DNA of 33,331 nt from an uncultured Prevotellaceae bacterium (GCA_900315075.1 OMXV01000040.1:1-33331), one strand, 5' to 3'. Counted from the first letter of the stretch, positions 8,876 to 17,874 are shown. Numbers and translations are program-made. Notes: a model not told the origin generated them from the letters alone.

Positions 8876-8896
8876 CACATCATTTGGCATCATCGT

Positions 8897-9805
8897 ATGG
8901 ACAAAAGCATAAAATCAATCAGTATTCTCATTCCTACCTACAATGACATCTGTGTGACATTGGTCAAGGATCTACTCGACCAGTGCATCGACATTATTGG
9001 GCTGGATTTTGAGATACTCGTTGGCGATGACGGTTCTACATCACAGGCTTCTATCGATGCCAATCAGGAGATAGACGTCCTGCCCCACTGTAAAATCCTC
9101 AGATGCACCAAGAACAGCGGGCGTGCTACCACACGTAATTTCCTTGCCCGTAAAGCCCAATACCAAAGACTATTGTTCATCGACAGCCACATGTCGGTCA
9201 TCGACGCCAGTTTCATTGACAAATACCTCCAAAATGCTAACAACGATGATATACTCTATGGTGGCTATAAAGTTGTGGGCGACGAAGATGGTCATATTGG
9301 CAATTTGAGATGGAGATATGAAATGTCCTGCCGAGAGACTTTGAAGGCAGAAAATCGTGCAAAGAACCCATATGCTAATTTCCACACATCGAATTTCTGC
9401 ATACCTCGCGATGTGATGCTCGCCCACCCACTTGATGAACGTTTTACTCACTACGGTTATGAGGATGTGCTATACGGAAAGACGCTGAGAGAAGCAGGAA
9501 TCCAAATTCGCCACATCGACAATCCTGTAGGATTCGGGCGATTTGAGGACAACGAGAGATTTCTTCACAAAACAGAAGAGGCCCTTCATACGCTCCATCA
9601 ATTCCGTGAGGAGATTGGCGATTATTCCCGTATGCTCACCATCATCAAACGGATGAAGCGCAATCACTTATTATGGATTCCACGAGGTCTCTACATGTTA
9701 CTGCACCCACTCCTGCTGCGCAACTTAAAAGGGAAACATCCCTCACTCAAAGCCTTCGATCTTTATAGGATGGGGTTCTATTTGAAGATTGGAAATGGAG
9801 AATGA
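8897..9805 (+). CDS. Family 2 glycosyltransferase
   Basis: This GT-A fold protein (302 aa from ATG 8897) transfers a sugar from a nucleotide-sugar donor to an unknown acceptor, probably in cell-surface polysaccharide or glycoprotein synthesis. It opens with SISILIPTYND, has LVGDDGST about 40 residues on, and NSGRATTRNF followed by LLFIDSHMSV, which fills the place of the metal-binding DxD. The frame extends upstream to a TTG at 8873, but that codon overlaps the promoter box, so ATG 8897 is chosen. No other glycan genes flank it, and it stands as a single gene before the BspA-like gene. Confidence 0.88.
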   Translation: MDKSIKSISILIPTYNDICVTLVKDLLDQCIDIIGLDFEILVGDDGSTSQASIDANQEIDVLPHCKILRCTKNSGRATTRNFLARKAQYQRLLFIDSHMSVIDASFIDKYLQNANNDDILYGGYKVVGDEDGHIGNLRWRYEMSCRETLKAENRAKNPYANFHTSNFCIPRDVMLAHPLDERFTHYGYEDVLYGKTLREAGIQIRHIDNPVGFGRFEDNERFLHKTEEALHTLHQFREEIGDYSRMLTIIKRMKRNHLLWIPRGLYMLLHPLLLRNLKGKHPSLKAFDLYRMGFYLKIGNGE

Positions 9806-9905
9806 ATAGTTTAGGAGTTCAAACGATACCGCTGCCACAATAGAGACATATAACATGTTTTCTCGAAACTTAATATCATTTTACTCATCAACTAATATAA
9901 TCATC

Positions 9906-11690
9906 ATGAAGAAAAAAACAATTATTGCATTTACATGTCTGGCATTATTGATAGGAATATTACCTGTTACTACATTTGCTCAGGACAAGCCTACCCGCAC
10001 TTTTGGTTCAAATGGTGGAAAAGACGATAACGGGAGAAATGGTCGCGACAACAGAGGAGGTCGTGATGACAGAGGCGGTCGTGATGACAGAGGTGGCAAG
10101 CCCAATACGCCTCCCCCGCCCCAAATGCAAGGTGACTATCTGCATGTTTTTGTACGCCATGCTGGCGACTTGAAAGAGCAGATTACCCCTGACATCAAAA
10201 AGCGTGTACGTACTTTAGTAATAGATGGAATGCTCAACAATGAAGACATCCGTACGATAAAACAAATTTGCGACCGTACCTCATGCTACAATTCCCGTGG
10301 AACAACCATTTCCAATTATGTTGATTTAGACCTTTCACGTGCCCATTTCACCAACACCTATTCTATGGACCGAGAAACGGTTGGCAGAGATATGTTCTAT
10401 GACCTTAGAGCATTACGCAGCATCCGTCTACCATATGAAATACGCGAAATTTCCACCCGTGCGTTTTACAACTGTCCTCAACTGGAATCCGTGGAGATGC
10501 CCCAGGGTGTACGGGTATTAGGCGACGAGGCTTTCAGAAACTGCCCCCAACTACAACAAATTGTCCTTCCCCAAACCTTGGATGCCATTGGGAATCTGTG
10601 TTTCTCTGGCTGCAAGAACTTACGCTTTATCCGTCTTCCCCAAAATCTGCAATCCATCGGCAATGAGGCTTTCCTTGGCTGCAATCTCACGGAAGTGTCG
10701 CTACCAGATGGATTGCGTACCTTGGGAAACAATTGCTTTGGTGACAATCCACTGCGTACCATCTCCATTCCACGCAACACACAGATTGTAGATGGCAACC
10801 CCGGCAACAGCAACACACTGGAAGCTGTCAACGTAGCTCGTGGCAACAGTTACCATGCCAGCAACGGTGGTGTGCTTTTCGACTCACAATTCAGCACGAT
10901 ACAGATGTTTCCTGGCAATCTTGTTGGCAGTTATACGATTCCCAATAGCGTCAGGTCAATTGGTGCATATGCCTTTGCCGGCAGCCGTTTGTCACAAATC
11001 ATCATTCCCGAAACGGTGCAATTCATCAATACAGGTGCCTTCTGCGATTGCAAGAATATCAGTAGTATTTATATCCCGTCAAATGTTGGTCAAATCAATC
11101 CAAGCACTTTCCAAAACTGCACCAACCTATCCTCCATCATCTTTACAGGTCAAATACGAGCTATCGGAGACTATGCCTTTGATGGATGTACATCACTATC
11201 TAACATCACTTTGCCTGAAAGTCTAACGCAATTAGGTGTCCATTCATTCCGTGAATGCAAGGGACTGACCATGCTTCGGCTACCAGCATCCTTAGCCGTC
11301 ATCCCCAAAGGTTGTTTCCGAAATTGTGCGAACCTATCGAGCATCCAACTGCCAAGAATGCTCAAATCCATCGAATCGGAGGCTTTCCGTGGTTGTTTGG
11401 CGCTATCTGCCATTCATTTTCCTTCAACACTCCAGAAAATCGGAGAAGAGTCCTTCCGTAGTTGCACAGCTTTGCAACAGGTAACGATCCCTGCCTCAGT
11501 GACAGAAATCGCCAGCAAGCCTTTCACCAAATGCCATGCCCTAACTCGTATCGAATGCATGGCTTCTGTGCCTCCCACGTTGAAGGCCACCGACAACAAA
11601 GACATCCCTCTCTACGTGCCAGCCGCCAGTGTCTCTGCCTATAAGAAAGCCAAGGGGTGGAAGAAGTTCAAGAAAATATATGGAATCTAA
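9906..11690 (+). CDS. Secreted BspA-like leucine-rich repeat protein
   Basis: The frame opens at ATG 9855, but ATG 9906 gives a standard signal peptide (MKKKTIIAFTCLALLIGILPV..FAQ) and is preferred; the protein is then 594 aa. Mature residues just after the signal form a low-complexity RDDRGG tract encoded by 18-base tandem repeats. From about residue 170 onward there are some fifteen LRR_5/BspA units with the pattern xxIPxxVxxIGxxAFxxCxxL. The C terminus ends with the usual VPAASVSAYKKAKGWKKFKKI cap. Such proteins bind fibronectin, host cells or other bacteria in oral Bacteroidales. The partner here is unknown. Confidence 0.92.
   Translation: MKKKTIIAFTCLALLIGILPVTTFAQDKPTRTFGSNGGKDDNGRNGRDNRGGRDDRGGRDDRGGKPNTPPPPQMQGDYLHVFVRHAGDLKEQITPDIKKRVRTLVIDGMLNNEDIRTIKQICDRTSCYNSRGTTISNYVDLDLSRAHFTNTYSMDRETVGRDMFYDLRALRSIRLPYEIREISTRAFYNCPQLESVEMPQGVRVLGDEAFRNCPQLQQIVLPQTLDAIGNLCFSGCKNLRFIRLPQNLQSIGNEAFLGCNLTEVSLPDGLRTLGNNCFGDNPLRTISIPRNTQIVDGNPGNSNTLEAVNVARGNSYHASNGGVLFDSQFSTIQMFPGNLVGSYTIPNSVRSIGAYAFAGSRLSQIIIPETVQFINTGAFCDCKNISSIYIPSNVGQINPSTFQNCTNLSSIIFTGQIRAIGDYAFDGCTSLSNITLPESLTQLGVHSFRECKGLTMLRLPASLAVIPKGCFRNCANLSSIQLPRMLKSIESEAFRGCLALSAIHFPSTLQKIGEESFRSCTALQQVTIPASVTEIASKPFTKCHALTRIECMASVPPTLKATDNKDIPLYVPAASVSAYKKAKGWKKFKKIYGI
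10051..10098 (+). repeat. 18-base tandem repeat coding RDDRGG
   Basis: Two adjacent near-identical 18-base units (GGTCGTGATGACAGAGGC/T) follow a diverged unit inside the BspA-like gene. They encode RDDRGG repeats in a linker between signal peptide and LRR domain, so copy-number change would stay in frame. Confidence 0.7.
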
Positions 11691-11781
11691 TATTTGATTA
11701 TCAAGAAGGAGATTAGGGAAGGTGTACTGAATAAAGAAATATGACGAACCGCGTCTGAATGAGCATAATCACAAATTAAAG

Positions 11782-11849
11782 AACGAACACGAATCGCTCC
11801 AATCAAACGAATGATATTATTCGTGAAATTCTGACGATTCGTGTTCGTT
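11782..11849. repeat. Nested inverted repeat between convergent genes
   Basis: The arms AACGAACACGAATCG (11782-11796) and CGATTCGTGTTCGTT (11835-11849) are a perfect 15-bp inverted repeat. The intervening 38 bases contain a second 6-bp inverted repeat, ACGAAT (11807-11812) with ATTCGT (11819-11824). It lies between the BspA-like gene and the convergent peptidase remnant, so it may work as a bidirectional terminator, although no T-run follows. Confidence 0.75.
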
Positions 11850-11928
11850 ATGTATATATATGCAGGGTTCTAAAAATGACGATTATTCGCCATTAAACCA
11901 CTGAGAAATGGTGTTACATAAAGATTTT

Positions 11929-12717
11929 TTATTCTTCAAGAATGATATCTACCAAAGAAACAGCGTCAGTGACATTGATAATACCATCACCATTGATATC
12001 TGCAGCTTCATGGTCATAAGACGGCCAAATATATGGTGGCATGAAGTCATCTTCCAAGATGATGTCAACAATAGCAACCACATCAGTGACATTGACAATA
12101 CCATCCCTATTCACATCACCGATTATTTTAACCGCAAGAGGTGTCTGAAAGGCTATCTCATAAAGATATCCACGATAGACACCAGCTTCCACCTCGTAGA
12201 TTTTACTTGCATCGAGACCATCAAGAGTCAAGTCGGCAGTGCTATTCGATGTGTAATAATTTATGTTATGAGTGGTTTTTGGCGCAACAGACAAATTACC
12301 ATCATCAGTAATTGTGCATTCATATATATTTAAATATGTAGGATAATTACTATTGTTAGATTTTGCATGTTTTCCTAATAATTTCACTGCAGTTGTATTG
12401 GTAACATAGAAGGAAACACTTCTCAAAGTTGTGCCTTTCGAGCTGAAGTTACTTAGCACACGAGATGTAGCAGTTGAGAAATAAGTTCCGTTGCCACAAT
12501 AAGGATTTTCATAAGTAGGCGTATTGGTCCATTCTATGCCCCCTGTGTAAGGATTACTATATAAATCAGAAATATTTGTGTCCATCCATTTCTGCGGATG
12601 CCCACTGCCAAAATTAGAACTGCTTGTACTATATTTAGCTCCTACCACTGCGCCATATACTGGCAGAGTTAGCCATGCCACCTTATAATATTTGTGTCTT
12701 ATCGGAACCATCAACAT
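11929..12717 (-). pseudogene. Dockerin-tailed 3' fragment joined out of frame to the S8 remnant
   Basis: Open for 262 codons, this frame overlaps the end of the upstream S8 fragment by 35 bases in another frame. It has no plausible start of its own: the first Met codons are translations of the upstream gene's KDYVDGSDK region. The middle is rich in Asn, Ser, Thr and Tyr and beta-like, with no recognised domain. The end carries two calcium-binding dockerin-like repeats, DVNRDGIVNVTDVVAIVDIIL and DINGDGIINVTDAVSLVDIIL, as in many secreted Bacteroidales proteins that are not part of cellulosomes. It may be the rest of the same peptidase after an internal deletion, or part of a second gene. Confidence 0.72.
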
Positions 12718-14065
12718 AATCTTTATATGCCTTAAGTGTTCCGTTAAAATAGTTACTCAAACCGCTAACAGTCACCCCTCTTGTAGTTGGATTGACAGTA
12801 ACAGAAGTTTTCACTGCTCCAGTCTTAGCATCAAGCACATAGATCTTACATCCCATGCTGGAGACATTGGTTGATCTGCACCAGACATTAGCGATAGGAC
12901 CTGTATAATAATAACCACCATCAGTATTCGTATAAGTAGCACTCCTTATGATGGTCCTCAATGGATTATTGCTGCTTGCAGTTCCTGAGACGTGATAGCC
13001 ACCACCTTCATTATCCTTGGAATTTCCTGCATCGTTGGAAGCAGCAAAAAGACAGACATGATTAGTTTGATTAGGACTAAAATAGGTGGCAATAACGTCT
13101 GTGAAGTCACCCGTTCCGTCGTGTGGTCCCCATTGTGATCCCCAACTGTTGCTCACCACAACGGGTAGATCCTTTTGGTCGGCATATGAAATGATATTTG
13201 AGAAAGCATTGCTCAGATAGGTGTCGTTCAATCCATTGACACCAGCCAAATAAAGGTCAGCACCTGGTGCCATACCACCATATGTGGCATTGGCATGGTC
13301 GTCGGTGACGGTAACATTTCTCCCACTGATAATAACACTCGACCCTCCAGCTGTTGTACACGTATGTGTGCCATGATCAGAACCTGAGTCATCAGTGGTG
13401 AGAGAAGAAATAGTAGAATCTTCTTTCTCAGAATAACCATTATAGACGTATGCCCTCTTGATACGGCTATTGCCGTTTTTATCTTTGAAGGCAATATGCT
13501 GGAAATCAATGCCATCGTCGATAACAGCAAGCAAAACGCCCGTACCGTCGTAACCATGCAAAAGTCCTTCTGCCCTGGCATCATTGGATAATGTGAGCAC
13601 ATCGTCGGTGTTGGTTTTCTGACGTGCCGCATTGGTAAGAGGTTTCTTCAGCGATGAGACATTGACTCGTTTCACGCTACGGATACCTGCCACCTCCTCG
13701 ATTTTATCAATGGGAACAAGTGCCGTAATCAGTCCATTGATAAACTTGGATTGTACCACCACGCCCATTGCATCCAATTCTTTGGTATCTGTGTTGTCTT
13801 CCAAGCGTATAAAGCATGAGATATAAACTTTACCGTTGATAGTATCGGGCTTCGCGTAAAAGCGGTTGGGCAAAGATGCTTTCTTTCCTATAACAAGTCT
13901 ATCAACAGGCGGTAATGCCTTGGTACTGGGAGTCATCTCCAGTTTTCCATTCAATTCATCCAAAAGCATCTGTGTGGTGATAGACAGTTTACTATCAATC
14001 TTGGATTGAGCGAACCCTATAAATGTGAACACTGTAAGGGTGAGGGTTAATAAGATTCTTTTCAT
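12683..14065 (-). pseudogene. Truncated S8 subtilisin-like peptidase
   Basis: The 460-codon frame has a signal peptide (MKRILLTLTLTVFTFIGFAQ) and a propeptide. The S8 domain follows, with catalytic Asp183 (AVIDDGID) and His231 (DHGTHTC), an SNSWGSQWGPHDGTGDF block and an AASNDAG oxyanion region. The catalytic serine motif GTSxA(T/S)P never appears, either here or in the frame that follows. The frame ends in KTQIL then a stop, inside the beta-rich insertion that precedes the serine segment in this family. It is therefore a catalytically dead remnant unless assembly error is to blame. Its start lies 49 bases past the pncB stop. Confidence 0.8.
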
Positions 14066-14114
14066 TTATGTGAATAAATCCTATACTTTTCACGAAGACT
14101 GTTTTCGGTGAACG

Positions 14115-15320
14115 TTATTCTTTAAAGTGGATTGTGTCCATGTATCTCTTAATGACCTCAGGTTTGCCAGTATGTTTACCTTTATCTTCACTAATCTTAC
14201 ATGTATCATTGTAGAAATTCCACGATTCTGTGATTTTTGCTGCAATGAGCTTGATGACGATATTCATCGGTTTCACACCTTCAAAATCATTCGTGAAATG
14301 TGTGCCGATGCCAAATGAAGGCAGACAGTATTCTTTGGCATATTCGTTGATTTTGATGGCCTGATCGGTGTTGAGAGCATTGCTGAAAATCACCTGCTTA
14401 CTTCTTGGGTCAATTCCTAAAGATTTATATTTTTCGACGATTTTCATCAATTGCTCATAATTATCGCCACTATCTATTCTCAAACCTTTGAATAAACAAG
14501 CAAAATCTTCAGAGAAATTCATACTGAACAAATCCCAGCCAAAGCTGTCGTATAAATATGTACCAAGAGCACCTCTAAAAGTATGACGCCACGACTCCAT
14601 CGCCATGTGGTTGGCCATTTGGGGACCATACATGGCGGCTATGGCACATACAAACTCATGAGCCATCGTACCAACAGGAACCAAGTCATATTTCATTGCC
14701 AAATACACATTGCTGGTACCCACAAACTTACCTGGCCATTCTTTCGATTTCATGCACTCGCTCATGGCTTTCACCACAACCTCTTCTGCCTGGAAAGAAG
14801 CCCTACGGCGTGTGCCAAAGTCACTATATACGCACCCTGCTTCCAAAAGCCGCTCTGCTTTATGATAGCATTTGTCATAATACTTCTCATAATCCAATTT
14901 TCCTGTCTGTCCTGTCATGATATAATACAGTTCAGAAATAATAGCGAGAAGTTTCACTTCCAAAAGAATCGTCTGTGCCCAATAGCCCTCTATTTCCAAA
15001 TGCAAATGACCCTCGTCATCTTGCCACGCAGTGACCCATTTCTTATCGAATTTAAAACCTTTCAGATATGGATAAAACCAGTTGGAGATATAATAACAAC
15101 GATGCTTTAGGAAGTTTATCTCCTCATCAGTAATTTGGAGACTTTCTAATGATTCAATTTGTCGATTCAATTCATCAGCAAAACCTTCAGGATATACCGT
15201 GTTGTTGCGGTCCACAAACTGGTATTTTACCATAGCCCGTGGATAATTGTCGATGACGGCGCAACACATAGAAAACTTATATAGGTCGTCGTCAGTAAAA
15301 TGATTGATAATTTGTCGCAT
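14115..15320 (-). CDS. pncB: Nicotinate phosphoribosyltransferase
   Basis: The enzyme joins nicotinate to PRPP, with ATP hydrolysis, to make nicotinate mononucleotide in the NAD salvage (Preiss-Handler) pathway. The 401-aa length is typical. The SDFGTRRRASFQAE block lines the nicotinate/PRPP site, VGTSNVYLA follows, and GTMAHEF carries His221, equivalent to the histidine that is phosphorylated in the catalytic cycle. The C-terminal half has SGDNYEQLMKI and FGIGTHFTNDF motifs of the phosphate-binding side. A complete promoter lies 40 bases upstream, and the gene stands alone or is read on into the peptidase remnant. Confidence 0.96.
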   Translation of the reverse strand: MRQIINHFTDDDLYKFSMCCAVIDNYPRAMVKYQFVDRNNTVYPEGFADELNRQIESLESLQITDEEINFLKHRCYYISNWFYPYLKGFKFDKKWVTAWQDDEGHLHLEIEGYWAQTILLEVKLLAIISELYYIMTGQTGKLDYEKYYDKCYHKAERLLEAGCVYSDFGTRRRASFQAEEVVVKAMSECMKSKEWPGKFVGTSNVYLAMKYDLVPVGTMAHEFVCAIAAMYGPQMANHMAMESWRHTFRGALGTYLYDSFGWDLFSMNFSEDFACLFKGLRIDSGDNYEQLMKIVEKYKSLGIDPRSKQVIFSNALNTDQAIKINEYAKEYCLPSFGIGTHFTNDFEGVKPMNIVIKLIAAKITESWNFYNDTCKISEDKGKHTGKPEVIKRYMDTIHFKE

Positions 15321-15359
15321 GATATTGGTGTTATTACGTTTTCGTTATAAAAGCTTATG

Positions 15360-15391
15360 CAAAGATAGTCAACTATTTGTAAAGCAACAAA
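15360..15391 (-). promoter_or_regulatory. Promoter of pncB
   Basis: On the minus strand TTTG (15388-15391), 20 bases, then TATCTTTG (15360-15367): a full consensus promoter. Confidence 0.87.
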
Positions 15392-15494
15392 AATAAAACG
15401 ACGAATTTACCGAAAATGTAACAATTTACTTTTAAAAAGTGTAAACGGTACAACTATTCCATCGTGATAATGAGATTAATTGATAAAAAATGCC

Positions 15495-15502
15495 TAACTT
15501 TG
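15495..15502 (+). promoter_or_regulatory. -7 promoter element of the DASS transporter gene
   Basis: TAACTTTG matches TAnnTTTG, about 95 bases before the start codon. There is no TTTG at the expected -33 position, so an activator may be needed or the element may be weak. Confidence 0.5.
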
Positions 15503-15597
15503 CGCCCTGTTTCAGCAATATTTTAAGAAAATCAAGTCACAAGGCGAATATGTGCACTTCAATTTGAATATGAGTAATTCATTGCAATTTATTAGTT

Positions 15598-17097
15598 ATG
15601 TTTAAAAATTTCAACGGTTTCCATCTTGTAGATGCCCTTCATCAAGTCAATCTCGATCGTTATTTTCTCCCTAAAAAAGTATTTTGGAATATTGTAAAAG
15701 CCATCATTGTGATAGTGGTCACACTATTCCTATGGAACGCCCCAACTTCGATATATGGCATCGATGGGCTGAATGTCGTACAGCAACGTATCATTGCCAT
15801 TTTTGCATTTGCCACACTCATGTGGATTATGGAAATCGTACCCTCTTGGGCTACGTCCGTGGCTATCATCGTGATGATGCTGCTTTTCACTTCCGACTCA
15901 GGCATAGTTTGGATGTGTAATGAGGAAAAAGTAGGAACACTACTATCCTACAAATCCATCATGGCTACCTTTGCCGACCCGGTGATTATGCTTTTCATAG
16001 GAGGTTTTGTATTGGCCATTGCTGCAACAAAGACAGGCCTCGACTCCCATTTAGCCAAAGTTTTGCTCAAACCATTTGGTAGGAAAAGTGACAATGTATT
16101 ACTTGGATTCCTCTTCATCACAGGACTTTTCTCCATGTTTGTATCCAATACTGCTACAGCTGCTATGATGCTGACATTCCTGACACCAGTATTTAAGCAG
16201 TTGCCACCCGAGGGCAAGGGACGTATTTCATTGGCACTGTCAATTCCCATCGCTGCCAACTTGGGTGGTATGGGTACCCCGATTGGCACACCTCCTAACA
16301 CCATCGCCATCAAGTACCTCAACGACCCTGAGGGTCTGAATCTCGGTATAGGCTTCGGAGAGTGGATGCTATTTATGGTTCCTTTGGTCATCGTACTATT
16401 GCTCATTAGCTGGCGTTTGCTCAGATGGCTATTCCCATTCACCCAGAAGACAGTGGAATTGAAAATCGAGGGCAACATGAAGAAAGACACCAAGACCTAC
16501 ATCGTCATTGTCACCTTTATTGTCACCGTGCTTCTCTGGTTGCTTGATTCAGTCACTGGCATTAATTCATACACAGTGGCACTGATACCCTTCATGGTTT
16601 TCTCACTTTTTGGTATCATCAACCGCCGCGACTTAGAGGAAATCAACTGGTCGGTCATCTGGATGGTTGCTGGTGGTTTTGCTTTAGGTTATGCCCTGAA
16701 TGCTTCTGGATTGGCAGAAATCATGGTGAAGAGCATCCCATTCGGAGAGTTTTCACCTATACTGATACTCATACTTTCAGGACTCATATGCTATATGCTA
16801 TCAAACTTCATCTCAAATTCAGCCACAGCAGCATTGCTTATGCCCATTCTTACCATCGTCTGTGCAGCCATGGGAGATAAACTGAACGCCATCGGTGGTA
16901 CCTCCACCATCTTAATCGGTGTAGCTATTGCAGCATCCAGCGCAATGATTCTGCCCATCTCCACACCTCCCAATGCCCTTGCATACGCCACCAATCTTGT
17001 TAAGCAAAACGACATGGCCAAAATTGGCATTATCGTTGGCATTTTGAGCATGATTCTGGGCTATGGACTATTGTATTTCATCGGCACTATAAGATGA
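15598..17097 (+). CDS. DASS/SLC13-family sodium-coupled anion transporter
   Basis: This inner-membrane protein of 499 aa has about eleven or twelve hydrophobic helices. It imports dicarboxylates, citrate or sulfate with sodium; the sequence alone does not settle which. The two family signature hairpins are visible: SNTATAAMM at 183-191 and SNSATAALLMPI from 406, equivalent to the SNT motifs that bind sodium and substrate carboxylates in VcINDY. The second has Ser in place of Thr. Dicarboxylate (succinate/fumarate/malate) transport would fit the succinate-forming metabolism of Prevotella, but this is inference. The leader to the start codon is about 90 bases, long for this window. Confidence 0.9.
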   Translation: MFKNFNGFHLVDALHQVNLDRYFLPKKVFWNIVKAIIVIVVTLFLWNAPTSIYGIDGLNVVQQRIIAIFAFATLMWIMEIVPSWATSVAIIVMMLLFTSDSGIVWMCNEEKVGTLLSYKSIMATFADPVIMLFIGGFVLAIAATKTGLDSHLAKVLLKPFGRKSDNVLLGFLFITGLFSMFVSNTATAAMMLTFLTPVFKQLPPEGKGRISLALSIPIAANLGGMGTPIGTPPNTIAIKYLNDPEGLNLGIGFGEWMLFMVPLVIVLLLISWRLLRWLFPFTQKTVELKIEGNMKKDTKTYIVIVTFIVTVLLWLLDSVTGINSYTVALIPFMVFSLFGIINRRDLEEINWSVIWMVAGGFALGYALNASGLAEIMVKSIPFGEFSPILILILSGLICYMLSNFISNSATAALLMPILTIVCAAMGDKLNAIGGTSTILIGVAIAASSAMILPISTPPNALAYATNLVKQNDMAKIGIIVGILSMILGYGLLYFIGTIR

Positions 17098-17154
17098 TAG
17101 TGGGTGAGTAGTAGTGTAGTCTCAAAACAGCTACGGTTTCTTCTGATAATAGTT

Positions 17155-17276
17155 TTCTACGGACTTCAAAGACTTTAAGGACCAAGACGCTTCCAGCGTC
17201 TGATTAAATAACTTATGTCCCTATACTCTTGTGTCGAATAAGCACAAAGGAGGAATAGTCCTTGATGTCCGTAGAA
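17155..17276. repeat. 122-bp element with inverted termini
   Basis: TTCTACGGAC (17155-17164) is mirrored by GTCCGTAGAA (17267-17276). Extending inward, the match is 17 of 19 bases (…TTCAAAGAC against …ATCAAGGAC). Inside is a hairpin AGACGC-TTCCA-GCGTCT (17185-17201). No transposase frame fits within it and no target duplication is obvious. It lies directly beside the polyvalent-protein remnants, so it could be a MITE-like or REP-like element. Confidence 0.6.
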
Positions 17277-17292
17277 TCTAAGTACGATGCAG

Positions 17293-17613
17293 TCATGAAG
17301 GGGTGAAAGTGTTCACCTTCTTCACGTCCATGTTGGTGTATAGTCCACTGTTGAGCATCTGCTTGGTCAGCTCGCTCGTGTCGATGCTGGTGTCCACGGC
17401 GTCCACATTCACTGCCGCCTCTGCTTCGGGCGACTGCTCGCCTTCATCGTACAGCTCCTCATCCCTGGCGCCATCCTCCTTATCAATGCTGAAACGCGGC
17501 TGCCCGCCTACTCCTCCTTCGGTGGCACTCTCTTTTTGCCCTTCTCTATTATTCCACCGGTTGTAGTCCCGTCTGGATAAATCGTCACGAAGTTCCTCGG
17601 CTTGAACTTCTTG
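17293..17613 (-). pseudogene. Remnant reading frame, polyvalent-protein-like
   Basis: On the minus strand 106 sense codons run open to a TGA at 17293-17295, in the same frame as the 89-aa ORF that stops at 17614. There is no good start codon. The translation contains GGQPRFSIDKEDG, like the RFS(I/T) stretches that link domains in phage and conjugative polyvalent proteins, then a Glu/Asp-rich segment and DTSELTKQMLNSGLYTNMDV. Codon use and high GC look coding, but the piece seems detached from its gene. Confidence 0.5.
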
Positions 17614-17678
17614 TTATCTGGCTCCCACTCGTCGAAGTTGATTACCTTCTTCTTTTTTTGATTTTCCTTCTTTTCCAT
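17508..17678 (-). CDS. Small basic protein, 56 aa, unrecognised
   Basis: A complete small frame starts at ATG 17678 inside the 3' end of the 89-aa ORF and stops at TAG 17508. It begins with a Lys-rich stretch (MEKKENQKKKKVINFDEWEP) and continues with FKPRNFVTIYPDG. The composition is orderly and protein-like, with a DEW-P and an IYPDG turn. The overlap with the upstream frame suggests either coupled translation or a fossil frameshift. I recognise no family. Confidence 0.45.
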   Translation of the reverse strand: MEKKENQKKKKVINFDEWEPDNKKFKPRNFVTIYPDGTTTGGIIEKGKKRVPPKEE

Positions 17679-17874
17679 ATTTCAGATATTCTTGCAATTC
17701 AGTCGCAAATTTAGCAATTTCTTCCTCACCGCCAAACTCAGACGATAGAAAATCATCTATACTGTAGTCATCAATCACAGTTTCGACTAAATATGAACAT
17801 GCCTCATTGTTCCAATCTTTCTCTTCGTAATTATCAATAATGTAATCGTATATTTCAGGTCTCTTCCTTTGCAT
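17614..17874 (-). CDS. Acidic hypothetical protein
   Basis: This frame overlaps the preceding one by 20 bases and probably starts at ATG 17874 (a TTG at 17883 is also possible), giving 86 aa. The sequence is acidic and helical, with repeated Tyr/Asp/Glu (IYDYIIDNYEEKDWNNEA … VIDDYSIDDFLSSEFGGEEE). The family is not recognised. Small acidic proteins like this occur among accessory genes of mobile elements. The overlap with both neighbours would fit coupling, or fragments of one larger broken gene. Confidence 0.45.
   Translation of the reverse strand: MQRKRPEIYDYIIDNYEEKDWNNEACSYLVETVIDDYSIDDFLSSEFGGEEEIAKFATELQEYLKYGKEGKSKKEEGNQLRRVGAR

Noticed and set aside
8873-8896. TTG start for the first glycosyltransferase
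   Set aside because: The TTG lies inside the -7 promoter box, so it would not be in the transcript; ATG 8897 precedes the conserved start of the GT domain.
12683-12717. Programmed frameshifting between the two peptidase-region frames
   Set aside because: There is no slippery heptamer with a downstream structure, and even a frame-shifted product would lack the catalytic serine segment.
14583-15110. 175-aa open frame antisense to pncB
   Set aside because: It is a shadow of the pncB coding frame; His/Cys-rich composition, no family features.
17303-17566. Plus-strand 87-aa Ser-rich open frame
   Set aside because: It is the antisense of the minus-strand remnant, whose translation is more protein-like.
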